64,000 nt of DNA from Anastrepha obliqua (Eukaryota > Arthropoda > Insecta > Diptera > Tephritidae). Under the pieces are notes generated by a model. The model was not told the origin of the DNA. It did not search any database and was given only the letters and a program-made list of their open reading frames with translations. Shown piece by piece: positions 1 through 10,008 of this stretch (positions within the stretch are counted from its first letter, which is position 1; every line of letters begins with the position of its first letter). Location of the stretch: the NCBI RefSeq assembly GCF_027943255.1, contig NC_072896.1, positions 68,590,501-68,654,500 of the forward strand, given 5' to 3'. A program made the translations under genes and the position numbers.

Positions 1-1124
1 ATATGCAATCCTCACTGTTTTCTCGTGTAACTGGCTGGAGTAATACGAAATTAATTTATTCCATTTCGGTCAACATCTATGGGGCAACTCAAGCCCAAGC
101 TCAAGCCAAATGCGTATAGGCTTATATACAAATATGAATCTGTAAATACTCAAGCCGATTGTCCTCGAGCAACAGGGAGAGGAAGAAAAAGAATGCAAGA
201 AAAAGATATCAGCAGCAGAAAATTGGAAATTTCGTATTGGCATGTCGCAGCGGACAAGAATTCATACGCAACATCAACTATAACAACAACAGAAGTATCA
301 AAATACTGCACTGCGCTGAGTATGTAACTACACTGAGTTGTAAGTATGCATATATGTATGTCTGTATGTTCGTGTGTATGTATGCGGGTAAACATTTATG
401 GCATACAAATGACGCTTACCTTATGTTCGTATGTGCGATATTTTGCATGCGGGCTGACCAACCAAGCGGCAGGACTATAACCGCATTGGCAAATACTACA
501 GGGCCATTCGCTGAATCAGCATACATGCATACATAGATTAGCACATACATATATACACATAAGCGGATTTGCTTCCTCATTTGCTTGCCATCGATTCCAA
601 GACCGTCAAGAATGGTGGCAGTGACAGCTCGAAAAATTGGCAATCTAACGTTCCTTACTCCAACGCGATTGCTTGCATACTTGTGTGTGTGTGTGTACAT
701 CTCTGAAGGTCCACGTGCAACATGTTGCACGTTCAAATGTCATTATGATTCTTCTTTGCCCTGATCACCTACGCAACTAGCCTATGTGAGGCAACTAATG
801 CTGGTCATTCGAATTATCCATACACTGCGATATTTTGTCTTGTTGAATGATTGGAATGAATTCTGTGGACATCGTTGTCATAGATCAAATTGAGTTGTTG
901 ACATTGTTGATGACGATATTGGGTTACTTCATTCGTTGGTGTATGAGGGATATCATTTCGTTTATGTGAGGGTTTTGATCATTTTGTTAAAGACGCCAAG
1001 TGAAGTAAAGTTTGGGGTTGAAGTATGGAACGAAATTAGAAATATGATACCTTTCTTTGCTCTCTAAATTAAAAAAAAAATACTTCTGGCTGTTTATTAA
1101 ATGAAGTTTTGACATAAAGCTTAA
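1..1124. other. Non-coding stretch, no gene recognised
   Basis: The open frames here overlap one another on both strands and show no recognisable domain. There is a short TG dinucleotide run at about 682-696 and many ATG/TATG-rich words of the kind common in fly intergenic DNA. I see nothing functional that I can support. Confidence 0.5.
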
Positions 1125-1322
1125 GAAGTTCATAGTTCCATCGCCTACGATATTTACCGTCGTCAACGTGAAAGGTCCAAAAATATTCCACAGAATCTTT
1201 CTCTCAAGCACTCCAAGGGACGCATCATCGGAAATGGTTATCGTCCAAGCTTCTGCGCCTTATAGGACGGGCATTATAAGAGGCTTATTGATTATTAGTT
1301 TTGTTTGTCGAAAAAGGACTTA
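1125..1322 (-). pseudogene. RTE-type LINE reverse-transcriptase C-terminal fragment
   Basis: Read on the minus strand, this stretch matches the end of the RTE-like polyprotein better preserved at 20957-21629 and 57463-57956. It carries the conserved block around FERKILRNIFGP that follows the reverse transcriptase core in that family. Only about 200 bp remain, broken by stops and truncated on both sides. In a full element this region lies downstream of the catalytic YADD and helps bind the RNA template. It is dead here and serves as a fossil insertion marker. Confidence 0.7.
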
Positions 1323-1502
1323 ACATTAACATTTAAAACTCTGCATAAAATATTTGTCACACTAAAGCGTTTATACCTTGCTACTCATAACTCCATTACA
1401 AGACGCGCATCCGCCGAATTCAATGGCAAGGGTCTAACACCGTTCATCATGAAAACATCATTTCACCTGCAGCTACAACGTGACATGAAGGCTGTTTGAA
1501 GG

Positions 1503-1632
1503 ATGTTTGACCGATCTCCTTCTTCTGTTTGTGGCGTGCGTCTTGATGTGTTGCACAAATGAAGGAGTCTATAGTTTTACGTCGCCTCTGAGTGGCAGAT
1601 AGTTTTTTATGAGGACGTTTTTTATTGCAGAA
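1503..1632 (-). repeat. tRNA-derived SINE, truncated copy
   Basis: This is the 3' part of the SINE family seen at about 15525, 41530, 55908, 59640 and 60922, in reverse orientation. The diagnostic words are the TTTGTGGCGTGCGTCTTGAT block and the ATGAGGA..TTTT..GCAGAA block. The copy stops at GCAGAA, exactly where the DDE_3 element begins. The rest of the SINE is not found beyond the far end of that element, so the copy is truncated. Confidence 0.65.
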
Positions 1633-1733
1633 GTGATTTTTTAAGAGCTATAGGAAAGTTTTCAAAAAACTTACGTAAAATTCAGAAAAATGCATAAAGT
1701 TTTTATTTAAATCCATAGTACAGCCCATATAAT

Positions 1734-2354
1734 TTAATGTTTGAAGATTATTTCATGCAAATGTTGACCGCGACTGCGCTTCAAATGGTCCATCCACTTA
1801 GTCCAATTTTGGCATACTCTTTCCAATGTTTCGGTCGGTATCTCACATATAAATGCTTTAATGTTGTCTTCCAATGCGTTAATTGAAGCAGGCTTGTCTG
1901 AATAGACATGAGCTTTAACATAGCTCCACAAAAAATAATCTAAAGGCGTTATAACGCACGATCTGGGTGGCGAATTGACAGGTCCCGAACGTGAAATAAA
2001 ATGTTCACCGAACTCGCCTCTCAACAAGTCCGTTGTTACGCGTGCTGTGTGGCATGTGGCACCGTCTTGCTGAAACCACATGTCATGCAAGTCAAGCTCT
2101 TCCATTTTGGGCAAAAAAAAGTTGGATATCATTTCACGGTAGCGCTCACAATTCACAGTTCCGTTACGATTCGCAGCATCTTTGAAGAAGTACGGCCTCA
2201 TGAGACCTCCAGCCCATAAACCGCACCAAACTGTAACCTTTTCTCGATACATTGGTAGCCCATGCAATTCTTCTGGCTGATCTTCAGTCCAAAATCGACA
2301 ATTCTGCTTATTTACGTACCCATTGATACAAAAATGAGCTTCGTCGCTCAACAC
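1734..2354 (-). pseudogene. DDE_3 transposase, C-terminal catalytic half
   Basis: The frame encodes 206 residues beginning at the first catalytic block (SDEAHF), then the GYVNKQNCRFW motif typical of the insect family with DUF4817-type HTH domains. The second catalytic Asp is in WFQQDGATCHTA and the third region is SCVITPLDYFLW. In relatives the third block reads RSCDLTPLDYFLW, so the residue before TPLDY has changed from Asp/Leu to Val/Ile while the Asp of LDYF remains. The protein ends at HLHEIIFKH as in relatives. With its N-terminal half detached by a Helitron, no active enzyme is expected. In life it would cut and paste the element at TA sites. Confidence 0.8.
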
Positions 2355-2405
2355 AATTTTTTGACTTTAAACTTTCTTAACAGAACACGCATTTTTATAA
2401 TAAAA

Positions 2406-5253
2406 CTAGCTGTTACCCGCGGCTTCGCTCGCGTTGGAGCCCTTAAATAAATATCAAAGATCATTACATTTCAGTAGGACTGAATCAATGTGATTTAGTA
2501 TTTCAAAATTACTACATACAATCAGTTTCAAAAACTTGAAATATGCTTTATTTAATTACAACAACAAATGTTAAAATATATTTCACTGTAACAAAAATAA
2601 ATAATTTTAAATTCTTATAATTCAAAAAGATATAATGGAAAGTATTAATCTAGGATATTTTTGTAGACTATATTATAAGTTTTTCCGTCTTTTGCAAATA
2701 TGTGTAAATTCCGGGCATTAGACACTCGCGAACATGCTACATATAGTTGACCGTGAGAGAAGCATGGCTTTTCTAAATGCACTCCAGCTACCTGCAATGT
2801 CTGCCCTTGTGCTTTGTTTTTGGTAACAGCAAAGCTAAGCTTGACGGGAAACTGGACCATTTTGAATTGGAATGGAAGGTCAGTGGGAATAATTGGAATG
2901 CGACACTTTTTCCCTTACCCATACCTGTTCAAATAGTAGCACCAAGTATATTTTGCCCCAATTTTGTTATCCGAAGTCTTGTTCCATTACATAGCAGAGG
3001 AGCATTTAGATTTCGCATAAGTATCACTGGTACAATAAATTTTAATTGAATTTTATGTGACGGTACACCCGACAGTTCAAGTGAGTTTAAAAATTCCATA
3101 GGATATGAAGTACTTTGTTCCGTATCCATAATTGTATCCATTGACAAATATTCCTCCATTTCTCTTTGGACGTCTTTAAAAATGTCAGTGTTGATCCTAG
3201 AAACTACTTCAATTAATTCAATAGAAACTATTTCATTTAATATTGCTCTTGCGCACAACCACTGATCACAACTCAAATTTTGTTGCTATTCCGGAAAAAC
3301 ATGAGCGATGAGATCCACATCATTTTCTACTAAATTCCAAAATTCTCTTGATAGTGATATATAACCTTCTTTGTCAACGTCTAAACAACCATCACGAATT
3401 TTCAACAACATTTCTGCATAAAGTCCCGAGTCCACGTCATTATGAAGATGAACTCTCATATTCATTTTCAGGCTGAGTTTTTCAACTTTCGACCATAAGC
3501 AAGATGATTTAATACATGCTTGAATTCCCTCTCTGAATGAAGGGTTTGTCGGAAATCACCAGCCAATAAAACTACCATTCCTCCCATTTAATCTGAACTA
3601 CCTCGCAAGTCCTGGATAGTCCAGTTTAAAGCTTCTATAGCCTTCTTGTGAGACATTGTACTTTCATCCCACACTAAAAGCTTACATTCTCGCAGCATCC
3701 TACCTCGCGAACTATTTTTACTGAAATTACAGATCTTCCTGTGCCAGATTTAATGGTAATTTTAAAACAGAATGTGCTGTACGGAAGCCGTTTAATAGCG
3801 TAGCGGCAATACCCGAAGAAGCTACAGCAACTGCTATTTGTTTGTCTTTTCTGACGGACATTAATAATAGGTTAAGCAAGAACGTCTTTCCGGTTCCTCC
3901 TGGTGCGTCGAGAAAGAAGAGTCCACCATTGCCGGAGTCTATTTTACGTAAAACTTGGTGGAAAACATGATTTTGCTCTGGAATTAATTGAGGGACTAAT
4001 TCTGTTACTTGATGTTGCAGTGCTATAAAATCATAACCTAGCTCTCGAGCAATTTCATTATTAAAGTCATCTGTATTGTTTCGTCGAGGGCTTTGCATTC
4101 CAAAATCATTTAATTTTTTTCCAACCATTGTAAAAACCTTATTTTCGATTATAATTAGCGTTTCGTTGTAGATATCTTCATTGAAAGTCATATCTGTATG
4201 TACTCGCTGCAGTTGGTGTAAAATATCTTCGGCCATGTATCTATTCTTTGTACTTATCTCAAAGAGTTTGAGGATTAGAAAGACCGCAAGAAGATAAAAG
4301 CGTAGCGTAAAGTTCCCTGATTTTATCTGGTGATCGACATTGTACCGCTTCCTCCATAGTTTCGTCCCAATGATTATCATTTTCTAACAATCGCCGAAAT
4401 TCACATGCTTCTCTGTATGTTTGACATTCCTGACCATTGACAATTTTAAGTTCTGTAAAGCTAGTTGGACCTCTAACATGATGCAATAACATACGCAGAC
4501 AAAAGCATTCGAAATTTGTAACATGTACAGTATAGACACGACCAAGGGCATCCGATGCTTTAACCCCAGGTTGATTTTCAACAGGTGTACCTTGAACACG
4601 ACGATGCCACTCTTTTTTTGAGGTGTTCCATGTATAATAACGGGGAACCTCAGAGTACAATAATGTCCTTGCAAAAGTATCATTCTGACAAAGGTGGAAA
4701 AAGGCAGTCAGCGTGGTCTTAGGAGTAGATAAAATCCTATCTAGATAGATCAGATTTCCGTTTCCGACGCATTTTTAAAGAAGAACAGAGTAAGAATTAA
4801 AATGAGTGGTAAGATTTAAAATAATCAAGTGACATCTAACCACAAAAATGACACCAAACTTAAAAAATCAAAATTTTATATATTTTACATATATAAAAAT
4901 ATAAAAATAACAGAAGAATACCAAATATCAGATCATGAAGAAAAGGGTAAAATTCCAATTACTAAATTTGACCCAAACAAACAAATAAATAAACTGGGCA
5001 AGCTAAATAAAACTGTTTAATAAAAAAACAATAAATATAGAAAAATTTCAAACAGCTGAAATTTTGAGATTTTTTGACAAACAATTTTTTTATCATTCAA
5101 AAAAAAATATTTTTTTTTTAATAAGAAGTATCCTATATTACTTCTAACACCTCCAAAAACATGTGTACAAAGTTTCATAATAATTGGTTAAGTAGTTTTG
5201 CCGTGAAAGCGTAACAAACAAACTTACATTCACATTTATAATATTAGTAGGGA
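2406..5253 (-). mobile_element. Helitron with both termini, Rep domain deleted
   Basis: On the minus strand the element starts TCCCTACTAATATTATAAAT at 5253 and ends in CTAG at 2409-2406 after a GC-rich palindrome-prone stretch (CGAAGCCGCGGGTAACAG). The flanks are A on the 5' side and T on the 3' side, the classic Helitron insertion rule. It carries a Helitron-type ORF on the minus strand (2645 to about 4760) encoding the linker and PIF1-like helicase, but not the HUH Rep nuclease expected upstream. Its length of 2848 bp is well below that of an autonomous element. It sits inside the DDE_3 transposon at 1633-5410. Confidence 0.8.
2645..4760 (-). pseudogene. Helitron Rep/helicase protein, helicase part, decayed
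   Basis: Reading down from about 4730, the frame shows the inter-domain segment typical of Helitron proteins (a YYTWN motif, then LRMLLHHVRGPTSF). This leads into a PIF1-family helicase with Walker A DAPGGTGKTF near 3915 and the ASSGIAATLL block. The C-terminal helicase motif AVTKNKAQGQTLQ and SHGQLYVACSRV lie at 2680-2830. Several frame breaks occur, between about 3290 and 3720 and around 4260-4380, so no continuous protein exists. An ATG with a short basic peptide (MRRKRKSDL) at about 4775 is followed at once by helicase-proximal sequence, which suggests an internal deletion removed the Rep domain. Confidence 0.8.
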
Positions 5254-5410
5254 TAGGGATTCAATGATTTGCAAGCGTTGTTCGTTTGTAAGACGATTCA
5301 TGGTTAAATTATAGACCAAACTGAAGATGTTTGACAGTGAAACAAAACACGAAACGTGCGTCAGCTGTTTAAACCAACTGGTTAAAAAGATAATAGCTAA
5401 AAAATCACCC

Positions 5411-5944
5411 GTTAGTTGCTACCTACGTAGACTGACTGTCTTCAATAAGGGTGAGCTTTGAAGAAGAAAATCTCTGCCTGGTCAATTTGATCTGCTGAAA
5501 TGTCATTTGCATAAATTACTTTTGGAAAAAGATTGCAGTCATCTGGAATTTTGTAACCTTACAGCACTGAGGTTTGATGGAATAACTCAGTGTTAGTACT
5601 AGAACCTTTGAAAACTATCAAGGAAATTTTATACGCAAAAAAAAGAGTAATTTCAAGTTGTTTACAAACAGCACAAGGTTACCAGATTATAACAGCGATC
5701 ACGACCGGTTTCAATCCAAACCGATTGACTCTTGCCCATTTATTTATTCCTTGATATTGCCAAAATAATCTTCCCCATATCTATACTGTTCTTCAAAATT
5801 GTTTCCCTTTTTACTGTAACTTAATAGTCAAACTTCAATCAAATATTTTTCACATTCGATTTCAATAGCTTTTCGTGAAAATTGTAGATTTTTTAAACTC
5901 TTTTTGTAAGTTTTTCGCATGTTTCGTTTGCAAACCGCCTAAAA
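5411..5944. other. Non-coding stretch before the PHD-finger frame
   Basis: No ING N-terminal helix or other domain is readable here. The frame of the PHD ORF is open upstream only to 5897, where a TAA at 5894-5896 closes it. A pyrimidine-rich run ending in GTAAG at 5901-5910 could serve as a weak splice acceptor region, but this is speculative. Confidence 0.4.
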
Positions 5945-6364
5945 ATGTTGCCAGCGTCATCAAATGTATCAGCTGTGAAAGAAGCGGATGAAAATGAGCC
6001 CAGCACTTCGTCATTTGCGGCCAAATGCCATTCTGCGCCACGGCAGGCATCGAGCATCACAGACCCCTTGGATATACAGAACTCTAACACCAGCTTGTAC
6101 GATAACAGTGTGTTGACGCCACCCGATTTGACATCTGATGAAGAAGAAGAGTTTTGTGTTTACAATCCAAATCAACCGTGTTACTGTATTTGCAATAAAA
6201 TTTCTTATGGCCGCATGATTGCTTGCAACAACAGGACGTGTCCATATGAATGGTTTCATTTTCCATGTGTTGGTATTAGACGACCGCCAAAGGGTAAATG
6301 GTATTGCCCACTTTGTACAGTCAAAATGCAGTGTGGCGGCAGGCGAAAGCGAAAATTTTCTTAG
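5945..6364 (+). CDS. ING-type PHD-finger protein, intronless, PHD half only
   Basis: The frame encodes 139 residues. Residues 1-70 are low-complexity, Ser/Asp/Glu-rich. Residues 78-126 form a complete C4HC3 PHD finger: C81, C83, C94, C99, H105, C108, C121 and C124, with the ING hallmarks YCICN, EWFHFPCVG and PKGKWYCP. A basic tail (GGRRKRKF) follows, as in ING proteins. ING fingers read trimethylated Lys4 of histone H3 in histone acetyltransferase or deacetylase complexes. The ING N-terminal coiled-coil domain is absent, and the length is about half that of the family. AATAAA lies at 6433. It could be a retrocopy fragment, the last exon of a gene with upstream exons elsewhere, or a small real gene. 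The ATG is the first in the open frame. Confidence 0.6.
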   Translation: MLPASSNVSAVKEADENEPSTSSFAAKCHSAPRQASSITDPLDIQNSNTSLYDNSVLTPPDLTSDEEEEFCVYNPNQPCYCICNKISYGRMIACNNRTCPYEWFHFPCVGIRRPPKGKWYCPLCTVKMQCGGRRKRKFS

Positions 6365-6479
6365 TACTTGGAATACTAGCCTTAAAAATGATCAGTGTAT
6401 TCTGAAGATTTGAAAATTAAAATATATATTTTAATAAAAATAAAATCTGGCTCTCTGTGATTCCATTTGAGACATGAAT

Positions 6480-8150
6480 ATTTAATAATGCAATTTGTGC
6501 TGCAATATAATATCGGCAGTAGTTCTCCAGCTCAAAATTTAGTAATTTTTTCCAGAAGTTTTGATATCTGTCATGGGTTTGAAGTCGAATGCCATTGGAG
6601 AGTATGGGTTGTCTTTGAAAGTTGTTAAATTTGCGCTACCTTTTATTCTAGACACTCTAACACATACTCGTATTATTAATTCTTGCTTCACAGCCTCAAT
6701 TTTTTCCAATAGAGTGAGCTGTTATTATTCCTGTAGCCCAAAAAAAAAAAGCAATGCTATTAGTCCTAGTGATTTTAGGGTGATAAGCCTTTTGCCAATC
6801 TTTTAAAAGGCGTCCGAGTCGCTGATGGAAGACAAATACGGGTATCATCATTTGTTCCGGAAAATTATGTATTGTCTGTATTGCAGTCTGGGTTAAGATA
6901 AAAATACCTGATAACATAAGGATGCAGTTTGACAACTGTGGGCTATCTCTTCTTTGTCATCTGGATTTATCTAAGGCATTTGATTCGGTAAATCACGACG
7001 TTTGTTGCAAAACGCTTAAGCATTTTTTGAATTTTCTGATAGTTCAGTCAAACTTTTGGTCAGCTACCTTTCAGGAAGAACTCAAAAGGTAATGTGCAAG
7101 GCAGGCTTCTCCCCGGTTTGATTTGCTGGGTGATTTTTAAGAGCTATAGGAAAGTTTTTCAAAAAACACACGTAAAATTCAGAAAAATGCATGAAGTTTT
7201 TATTTAAATCCATAGTAAAGCCCATATAATTTAATGTTTGAAGATTATTTCATGCAAATGTTGACCGCAACTGCGCTTCAAATGGTCCATCCGCTTAGTC
7301 CAAGTTTGGCATACTTTTTCCAATGTTTAGGCCAGTATCTCACATATAAATGCTTTAATGTTGTCTTCCAATGCGTTAATTGAAGCAGGCTTGTCTGAAT
7401 AGACTCGCCTGTAACATATCCCCACAAAAAATAATCTAAAGGCGTTATATCGCACGATCTGGGTGGCCAATTGACAGGTCCCGAACGTGAAATAAAATGT
7501 TCACCGAACTCGCCTCTCAACAAGTCCATTGTTACGCGTGCTGTGAGGACTTTACTACTCAATTGCCTACTTAGTCCAAAGTAGCACTTGTTGGCAAGAG
7601 AGATTCTACGTTGGATTTCAAGGCTGGTTTGATTTGCTGGCTCCGGTGTGCCGCAAGGTTCTTGCCTTGGTCCGTTTTTGTTTCGTTTTTTTGGAAATTA
7701 TATATTCTGAATTGTATTTAACACTAGTAGTGACCAATCTGCAATTTCACAATGGGCCCAGTCTAAACGCGGCCAAGTCATCTGTATTGCTCATTAGAAG
7801 CAGTTTATTGCGTGTGAAAGACATTCCTAAATTATTTGTTAATAAAAAGATACAAAATTCAGGCTTTGTTGTTAATTCTGTGTTTAGCTGTTCTGACCAT
7901 GTAAATGAAGATGTAGGCAATAATATACTGTTTCACGTAGATTAAGAATTTCAGCGTTGTTTTACGCCATTAGAGACTAGAAACTATTATTATTCATTAT
8001 ATACTCTATTTCAAGTGAATAGCGTTACACATCAAACACAGTCCCTACTGTGATTGTTATGTCCCTCATTACGTTAAATAATACATTGAAGGTCAAGGAG
8101 TTGGAAGTGAGAAATTCGTCATCGCCTGAAAATATCAAAACCTCCCAAAC
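6480..8150 (+). pseudogene. Jockey-like LINE reverse transcriptase, split by an insert
   Basis: Read across frames, 6560-6810 gives the segment before RT motif A (NAIGEYGLSLKVVKF and SPSDFRVISLLPI). Then 6930-7110 gives HLDLSKAFDSVNHDV and VKLLVSYLSGRTQKV. After an insert at 7130-7625 the reading resumes with a GVPQG-like, GP(F/L)LF-like block at 7640-7700 and a C-terminal part to about 8150. Many frameshifts and stops show it is long dead. These are the palm and thumb parts of a jockey-type reverse transcriptase. Confidence 0.65.
7130..7625 (-). mobile_element. Two-part insert: DDE_3 fragment plus RTE fragment
   Basis: The segment 7130-7545 is the terminal 400 bp of the same DDE_3 family as 1633-5410, on the minus strand and including the transposase tail. 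At 7546 the sequence switches without a gap to a minus-strand RTE fragment (block SLEIQRRISLANKCYFGL) that runs to about 7624. The whole insert is flanked by the perfect 15-bp direct repeat GGTTTGATTTGCTGG at 7115-7129 and 7626-7640, and the host LINE continues on both sides. Confidence 0.7.
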
Positions 8151-8845
8151 GATCCATGGTGGTGAGTGTAAAAAACGTTCAGAGCACTATATAATTCTGT
8201 TCCGATTAACAATAAACTTAATGTGAATAGGTATATATAATATGTGTCTGGAAATTCACTGATTATATTAGCCAGCAATTGAGCTCCCATGAGCCCGGAT
8301 AAAGATATCACCAAGTCGCTACACCTTTTGAGAAAATGTTCGACTAAATTTCACTAGTAAAGTCAGCTATGGCTTACTTTGTATTTATGTATATCAACTA
8401 GCAGTAGTTCAGTAGAAATTTGCTGTTGGAGTAAACAAATGCTTTGAAACCAATAAACAAGGTGGCACAAAATAAGTCATCCTACCGGAAGATTTATAAT
8501 TTTTACAACCCGGGTTTTACGTATTATTACGTTTAACATATTCGACACTTGTGAGCAACACAGCTGCAGTATACAAACATATAATGAATGAAGCGTGTAA
8601 CGATCAAAATATGGATTTCATTTCACTCAAAATTTCTTTGATTTTATTTAGTAAAATTGGATTATTAATTTTTGCGCTACCTTATACTAGCGAATGCAAG
8701 ATGAATCAAAACACTTTTTTTTTTAATTAAAATTTTTTCACCAAAATTTTTAGGAAATATTTTTTTTCCAGTTTTGAAAATACTCCATGAAAACTCCGCA
8801 AATACTCCTTGATTTTTTTCATCTTATTTTGTTAATAGCTGATAC
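8151..8845. other. AT-rich non-coding stretch
   Basis: Low-complexity A/T runs predominate, especially from 8700 to 8845. I see no domain, repeat boundary or RNA structure that I can support. Confidence 0.4.
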
Positions 8846-9880
8846 TTCTTCTTCTTAATTGGCCCGATAACTGCTTACTTGATTTGGCCGAGTTGTCCCC
8901 ATCCGAGACTTTGTTTCGTTTTTATTGTGGGGATTTTTACGTGGCGAGTCCCAAACCCGGCGCACAACCAGTTATCCTGGGTTGCTTCGCCTTCTCACTT
9001 ATCTCACTTCCGAACGGATGTCTAGAAGCTACCTAGAGGATAATTGGGCGAAGACCGGAAGTTGGAGCTGTTTGCGCCACATGCAGAAGAATTGTCCTGG
9101 CCACTCCCATGTAAATGGCGATCAGGGACTTTCCCCACTTGCGCGGACTTCTAAATATTGAACCATCCTTTGAGGCTGTGCTTAGTAATTTCCGAGTTTC
9201 TATGAGAATTCCCATAACATTTCGAGTTATCTTCAAATACGTGCAAAACAAAACTTTCCCTCCTTTTTTAAAAAATTAATTTTTGAACAAAGATTTTTTT
9301 TTTCAAATTTTATTTTACACTTGAAAGCACAGATATTTCAATTAAAAAAACTTTATTCCAAAATTTTCTTCATTGAATAAATCGAAAAATTATTAATTTT
9401 TTTCAAACTAGTTCCGTTTACTTCTTATTCTAGTCAAACCTATAAATAAACCAGTTTTCAGATTATTAATTTTATTTTAAACATTTTTCTTTCTTGTTTT
9501 TTAAATGTAGTTCAAAAAATAACATAAGCATTATAAATCTTAACTTGAAACTCTCAAAAAAATTTTACGAAATTACATCGAGAAAATAATTTTTTGAACA
9601 ATATTTGAAATTGTTAAATAGAATTTTTAGCATAGTTTTTACCACTAAGCGCAAGTCGCATCTATGTAACGCATGTCATTCTAACCGGCACCAAAGCCTT
9701 TTCCCCTTAGTGTTTTCAATTCAGTGAGATTTTCCTTGTCTTCTGCCACAAGTTGCTGGTATTACATCGAATATATTTAGGGATGGAATAGTTCCACTCA
9801 TACGTTCAAAGAAAGGCTCACACATCTTCTGCAAAATCTTTCTCTTGAACATTTCAAGGGCCGCTTCAACGGATATTATA
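8846..9880 (-). repeat. Scattered RTE LINE remnants with a GC-richer repeat island
   Basis: The segment 8846-8892 (GATAACTGCTTACTTGATTT and following) resembles the extreme 3' part of the RTE family. The segment 9660-9880 resembles its C-terminal coding part read on the minus strand, including a FKRKILQKM block equivalent to FERKILRKI. Between them, 8930-9160 is an unusually GC-rich stretch in an AT-rich setting that looks like a further dispersed repeat of unknown class, and 9250-9600 is plain AT-rich DNA. All parts are degenerate, and the RTE assignment of the outer parts is from motif resemblance only. Confidence 0.45.
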
Positions 9881-10008
9881 ATGTTAATGCTGAACACAAT
9901 AATATTTGCTAAAAAATCTGAAGCACTGGGGTATACTTTTGTAGTGCTATGCTGTTGGTATATACAGACGATGCTAATACCCTTGGTTTTAGGTGCTCTT
10001 TATGCTTA

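Larger units (their letters stand above)
1633..5410 (-). mobile_element. DDE_3 (Tc1/mariner superfamily) transposon, split by a Helitron
   Basis: The left end GTGATTTTTTAAGAGCTATA and the right end, read in reverse as GGGTGATTTTTTAGCTATTA, form imperfect terminal inverted repeats. Inside are a transposase C-terminal half (1734-2354, minus) and the N-terminal start of the same protein (ATG at 5301 reading down to 5254, beginning MNRLTNEQRLQIIES, a helix-turn-helix entry segment). They are separated by the Helitron at 2406-5253. Part of the central transposase (between the HTH and SDEAHF) is missing or unreadable, so the element was already damaged. A second remnant of the same family lies at 7130-7545. 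Confidence 0.75.

Noticed and set aside
159..536. A 125-codon frame and an overlapping antisense 106-codon frame at 416-736
   Set aside because: Both consist of Met/Cys/Tyr-rich sequence from ATGT/TATG repeats and have no family resemblance.
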